Positions 63,179 to 64,000 of a stretch of 64,000 bases of DNA are shown piece after piece. The first letter of the stretch is position 1. Each line of letters opens with the position of its first letter. The DNA lies in contig NZ_JANADK010000001.1 in NCBI RefSeq assembly GCF_024199795.1, forward strand, positions 5,952,001 through 6,016,000. The letters are read 5' to 3'. Position numbers and translations under genes: made by a program. The DNA comes from Bradyrhizobium sp. CCGB01. Lineage in GTDB: Bacteria; Pseudomonadota; Alphaproteobacteria; Rhizobiales; Xanthobacteraceae. The notes below the pieces were generated by a model that saw only the letters and a program-made list of their open reading frames with translations, ran no database searches and was not told the origin of the DNA.

Positions 63179-63252
63179 TGGAGCGGGTGAAGGGAATCGA
63201 ACCCTCGTATTCAGCTTGGAAGGCTGCTGCTCTACCATTGAGCTACACCCGC
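63179..63252 (-). tRNA. tRNA-Gly, anticodon UCC, CCA encoded
   Basis: The minus strand folds as a complete cloverleaf: acceptor GCGGGTG pairs with CACCCGC, the anticodon loop is CTTCCAA with UCC at the centre, and the T-arm is GAGGGTTCGATTCCCTT. The discriminator is T, and CCA is encoded at 63181-63179. It decodes GGA and GGG codons. No integrase gene is next to it. Confidence 0.97.
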
Positions 63253-63352
63253 GTCGGGCGATCACCTAACACGCCCGGGCGGCAGTCTCAACTGCTCAGG
63301 ACCGGTCTTTCCCGCCTCGCGGACAGGCCTGTTCCCGCCTCCGGCGCCCCCC

Positions 63353-63381
63353 TTAACGGCGGCAGGGTTTGCCCCTATATT
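63353..63381 (+). promoter_or_regulatory. Promoter of the small RNA candidate
   Basis: TTAACG (63353-63358) and TATATT (63376-63381) are separated by exactly 17 bases, a good housekeeping sigma-factor promoter for an alphaproteobacterium. Transcription would start around 63388. The downstream transcript ends at a strong intrinsic terminator (63522-63554). Confidence 0.6.
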
Positions 63382-63416
63382 GAGGTTTCCCGAAACCAAC
63401 GAAAGGAGGTGATCCA

Positions 63417-63461
63417 GTGTCTTTTACCAAGCGCTGTCACCTCGCTGGGATCGCCCGCTGA
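63417..63461 (+). CDS. Possible 14-residue peptide behind an extended ribosome site
   Basis: GTG start two bases after the very strong AAAGGAGGTGATCC; the peptide would read MSFTKRCHLAGIAR and stop at TGA. The spacing from GGAGG to GTG is about nine bases. The peptide is basic with one Cys. The codons also take part in the RNA stem at 63441-63448. The size is far below usual gene calls, so coding is uncertain. Confidence 0.35.
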   Translation: MSFTKRCHLAGIAR

Positions 63462-63521
63462 GCTTTAAGTAGGGCTTGGCATCGGGGCGCTCTCAGCCCT
63501 GGACCAGCGAGCAAGAAATCG

Positions 63522-63554
63522 GGCGCGACGGGGCCTTCCCCGCCGCGCCTTTTT
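63522..63554 (+). terminator. Intrinsic terminator of the small RNA candidate
   Basis: GGCGCG (63522-63527) pairs with CGCGCC (63544-63549) and CGGGG (63529-63533) with CCCCG (63538-63542), one internal A/C mismatch, loop CCTT, followed by five T. It is a strong intrinsic terminator on the plus strand and lies between the RNA and the converging receiver-domain gene. Confidence 0.85.
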
Positions 63555-63570
63555 CATGAAGTCCGCGCCG

Positions 63571-64000
63571 TCAGGCCGGTGGCTCGCCCGCAAGCACCTC
63601 GCGAATTTTCTGCGACAGCTCCGACTTCCGGTAGGGCTTCCCGAGCAGAGCCACGCCGGGATCGAGATGCCCTTCATGGACGATGGTGTCGTCGGTGTAG
63701 CCGGAGGTGTAGAGCACCCTCACCCCGGGGCGGCGAATCCGGACCGCGTCGGCCAATTCGCGCCCGTTCATGCCGCCGGGCATGATGATGTCCGTGAACA
63801 GCAGATCGAATTTGGCGCCCTGGTCGACCAGCGCAAGCGCGGCTGCGCCGTCGCCGGCGGCGAGCGTGCGATAGCCGAGGGTGCCGAGCTGGGCGATGAC
63901 ATAGCCCTGCACCAGCGGATCGTCCTCGACCACGAGGATCGTCTCGTGCCCGCGCGCCGCCGCGAGCGCCTGAACCGGTGCCGTCCTGTCCGGCGCCTCG
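63571..64000 (-). CDS. Receiver-domain protein, C-terminal part (probably hybrid histidine kinase), partial
   Basis: The frame is open across the right edge, so only the C-terminal 143 codons are here. A complete receiver domain is visible: ETILVVEDDPLVQGY with the acidic pair, phosphoacceptor Asp in LLFTDIIMPGG, YTSGYTDD with the conserved Thr/Ser, and Lys in LGKPYRKSEL. The preceding Ala/Pro-rich linker (APDRTAPVQALAAARGHE) is what follows a kinase ATPase domain in hybrid kinases of this lineage. A stand-alone response regulator is less likely because no start codon with ribosome site fits before the linker. Confidence 0.85.
   Translation of the reverse strand, partial: EAPDRTAPVQALAAARGHETILVVEDDPLVQGYVIAQLGTLGYRTLAAGDGAAALALVDQGAKFDLLFTDIIMPGGMNGRELADAVRIRRPGVRVLYTSGYTDDTIVHEGHLDPGVALLGKPYRKSELSQKIREVLAGEPPA

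Larger units (their letters stand above)
63386..63554 (+). ncRNA. Candidate structured small RNA with an extended anti-16S sequence
   Basis: An isolated transcription unit of about 165 bases: promoter at 63353-63381, and intrinsic terminator at 63522-63554. It contains GAAAGGAGGTGATCC (63401-63415), fifteen bases perfectly complementary to the 3' end of bacterial 16S rRNA. A long-range stem pairs CTCGCTGG (63441-63448) with CCAGCGAG (63504-63511). A tiny frame, GTG at 63417 to TGA at 63461, follows the ribosome site. It could be a regulatory RNA, an mRNA for a 14-residue peptide, or both. No known family was recognised. Confidence 0.6.

Noticed and set aside
63179..63252. The tRNA-Gly gene as an integration site of a genomic island
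   Set aside because: No integrase gene and no second copy of the tRNA 3' end were found in the window.
63401..63415. GAAAGGAGGTGATCC as the 3' end of a 16S rRNA gene on the minus strand
   Set aside because: Only about 16 bases match; the bases preceding the rRNA end (GCGGT) are absent and no rRNA helix follows. It is a complement element, not an rRNA gene.

Overview
This is high-GC alphaproteobacterial DNA. Gene content and style (many GntR-controlled catabolic operons, CaiB/BaiF CoA transferases, Bug/TctC receptors, Liv-type importers, REP-like palindromes, 4-base ATGA gene overlaps) fit the Bradyrhizobium/Rhodopseudomonas lineage; this is inferred from protein families, not from a marker gene. 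I see no rRNA, phage, conjugation or CRISPR genes. There is one tRNA, for Gly (anticodon UCC). The window reads as a catabolic and uptake island: six ABC importers (one running off the left edge), two orphan solute receptors, and a local regulator beside most operons.

Left part, minus strand. Positions 1-9234 form one tightly packed operon: a succinyl-CoA-ligase-like pair, two MaoC/hot-dog hydratases, two class III CoA transferases (one lacking the catalytic Asp) and a TauT/SsuABC-type importer. Positions 9655-21121 form a second long minus operon: a TcuA-like flavoprotein, a short MmgE/PrpD-like protein, a complete LivKHMGF importer, a 3-hydroxyisobutyrate-dehydrogenase-like enzyme, a TctC receptor, a lactonase-like metallohydrolase and an aldehyde dehydrogenase. 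A GntR/FCD regulator (21329-22033) and a plus-strand pair, PrpF-like isomerase and PrpB-like lyase (22283-24411), complete it. Near-identical palindromes around GTATAC lie before both halves, so the whole block looks like one regulon for a di- or tricarboxylate, possibly entering as a lactone.

Middle part. After a decayed ABC ATPase fragment (24486-24715), positions 24912-34348 carry a plus-strand operon: a CUT1 sugar-type ABC importer, a GntR/UTRA regulator, a cytosolic sulfatase, its formylglycine-generating enzyme and a ClC-type channel. This fits uptake of an intact sulfated organic compound and desulfation inside the cell. Positions 34354-40529 hold divergent operons: a GntR regulator, a GMC oxidoreductase and an enolase-superfamily enzyme facing a second TauT-type importer. 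Positions 40607-47664 hold a Dpp-type peptide importer with a fused double ATPase, an M20 amidohydrolase and an FMN-binding PPOX-like protein, next to a divergent AraC regulator.

Right part. Positions 48845-55255 contain an orphan Liv-type receptor, an enoyl-CoA hydratase, a CoA transferase, a class II degradative HMG-CoA reductase (mevalonate catabolism) and a divergent MocR regulator. Positions 55294-62567 are a ferric catecholate-siderophore operon (TonB receptor, esterase, binding protein, permease, ATPase) with its AraC regulator. The right edge has the tRNA, a strong candidate for an independent small RNA (about 63386-63554) carrying 15 bases complementary to the 3' end of 16S rRNA, and the C-terminal receiver domain of a signalling protein cut by the window edge.
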